From Negativicutes bacterium (GTDB taxonomy: Bacteria; Bacillota; Negativicutes; SKW292), in the NCBI GenBank assembly GCA_026416215.1, contig JAOAFP010000094.1, positions 1-5,356 of the forward strand: 5,356 nt of DNA. The letters are read 5' to 3'. This document shows positions 4,864 through 5,356 of the stretch, piece after piece. Positions within the stretch are counted from its first letter, which is position 1. Each line of letters opens with the position of its first letter. A program made the translations under genes and the position numbers. Under the pieces are notes generated by a model. It was given only the letters and a program-made list of their open reading frames with translations, did no database searches and was not told the DNA's origin.

Positions 4864-5356
4864 CGCAGGGTGATACTGGGCATGCGTCCGGTTGTGCCGG
4901 CGCCGGGCAGCTGAACAACCTGATAAGGGCGGCCAGAAAGGTGATAAAAGCCGATCTGGTGCTGAGAAACGGCTATTTTTTCAGTCCGTTCACCGGACAG
5001 TTCTGGCAGGCCGATTTGGCGATCAAGGATGGCCGGTTCGCCGGCTGGGGGGATTACGAGGGTGAACAGGAAATTGACTGTTACGGGAAATATATTGTCC
5101 CCGGCTTTTGCGATGCTCATGTCCACATTGAAAGCTCACTGCTGTCGCCGCGGGAATTTGCCAAAAGCGTGCTGCCGTTCGGCACCACAACAGTCATCGC
5201 CGACCCTCATGAAATAGCCAATGTTTACGGTCTGGGCGGCATAAGGTACGTGCTGAATGAAATCGAAAAGCTGGATTTCAACGCTTACGTTGTTTTGCCG
5301 TCCTGCGTGCCGGCGTCGTCAATGTCGGATTCGGCGGCCAGGCTGGAGGCCGCCGA
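4860..5356 (+). CDS. ade: Adenine deaminase, N-terminal part (3' end outside window)
   Basis: Adenine deaminase converts adenine to hypoxanthine and ammonia in purine salvage. The family is a metal-dependent amidohydrolase, and the full protein is usually about 570-600 residues. About 165 residues are visible. Seen: a leader ending L-I-R-A-A-R-K-V-I-K-A-D-L-V-L-R-N-G (about 21-38); the N-terminal beta-sandwich segment with T-G-Q, A-D-L-A-I and D-G-R-F-A-G; Y-I-V-P-G-F-C-D-A-H-V-H-I-E-S-S with the metal-binding His87 and His89; then the family-specific G-T-T-T-V-I-A-D-P-H-E-I-A-N-V and V-L-P-S-C-V-P-A. These separate it from dihydroorotase-type and urease-type relatives. The start is ATG 4860, which overlaps the preceding stop as ATGA. 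No Shine-Dalgarno is evident just upstream, so re-initiation after the small gene is likely. Confidence 0.95.
   Translation, partial: MTQGDTGHASGCAGAGQLNNLIRAARKVIKADLVLRNGYFFSPFTGQFWQADLAIKDGRFAGWGDYEGEQEIDCYGKYIVPGFCDAHVHIESSLLSPREFAKSVLPFGTTTVIADPHEIANVYGLGGIRYVLNEIEKLDFNAYVVLPSCVPASSMSDSAARLEAA
4862..4903 (+). promoter_or_regulatory. Two overlapping potential hairpins at the ade start
   Basis: Arms GACGCA (4862-4867) and TGCGTC (4883-4888) can form a 6-bp stem beginning at the last base of the ade start codon. Alternatively, GCG(T)CCGG (4884-4891) can pair with CCGGCGC (4897-4903) around a 5-nt loop, with one bulged T. The two share 4884-4888 and so exclude each other. Both are weakly supported, because GC-rich coding sequence often folds like this. 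Confidence 0.25.

Noticed and set aside
1..5356. tRNA, rRNA, CRISPR, insertion sequence or prophage remnants
   Set aside because: The window is almost fully covered by conserved housekeeping coding sequence. No direct-repeat array, transposase motif, terminal inverted repeat or tRNA cloverleaf was seen by eye.

Overview
The window reads as a densely packed, single-strand stretch of a Bacillota (Firmicutes) chromosome, most likely an anaerobic, spore-forming Clostridia-type or Negativicutes-type organism. The evidence is the order holB - ricT(yaaT) - trmN6(yabB/yfiC) - rsmI, which is a classic Gram-positive neighbourhood. A Bacillus-type pyruvate kinase with a C-terminal PEP-utilizer-like domain, strong GGAGG ribosome-binding sites and frequent TTG/GTG starts agree with this. 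Base composition is moderately GC-rich by eye (mid-to-upper 50s percent) and CCGG is very frequent, so a low-GC Clostridium or Bacillus is unlikely. The species cannot be named from the sequence alone.

Layout, all on the + strand: 1-431 is the C-terminal part of the DNA polymerase III delta' subunit (holB). 421-1101 is ricT/yaaT, a PSP1-domain protein of the Ric complex, with a shorter C-terminus than the Bacillus protein. About 1070-1837 is a TrmN6-type tRNA adenine N6-methyltransferase with an unusually weak start region. 1830-2744 is rsmI, the 16S rRNA ribose methyltransferase. The first four genes overlap one another and look translationally coupled. A 42-nt gap carrying a perfect 6-bp inverted repeat precedes pyk (2787-4583). 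After a 67-nt gap comes a 70-residue protein with a single C-x-C-x2-C cluster (4651-4863), which overlaps by ATGA the start of an adenine deaminase gene (4860 to beyond the window end).

Functionally, the first block joins the replication clamp loader, RNA-processing control and RNA modification (tRNA and 16S rRNA). The second block joins the last step of glycolysis with purine-base salvage. No mobile element, CRISPR array, rRNA, tRNA or convincing intrinsic terminator was seen, and no stretch longer than 67 nt lacks a gene.

No wholly new system is evident. The points most worth a second look are these: an A_AAA_AAA heptamer in the correct frame that could fuse the small cysteine protein to adenine deaminase by -1 slippage; a pyruvate kinase whose C-terminal PEP-utilizer-like domain has lost its signature His; the irregular ricT/trmN6 junction; and a G-quadruplex-type G run inside rsmI.
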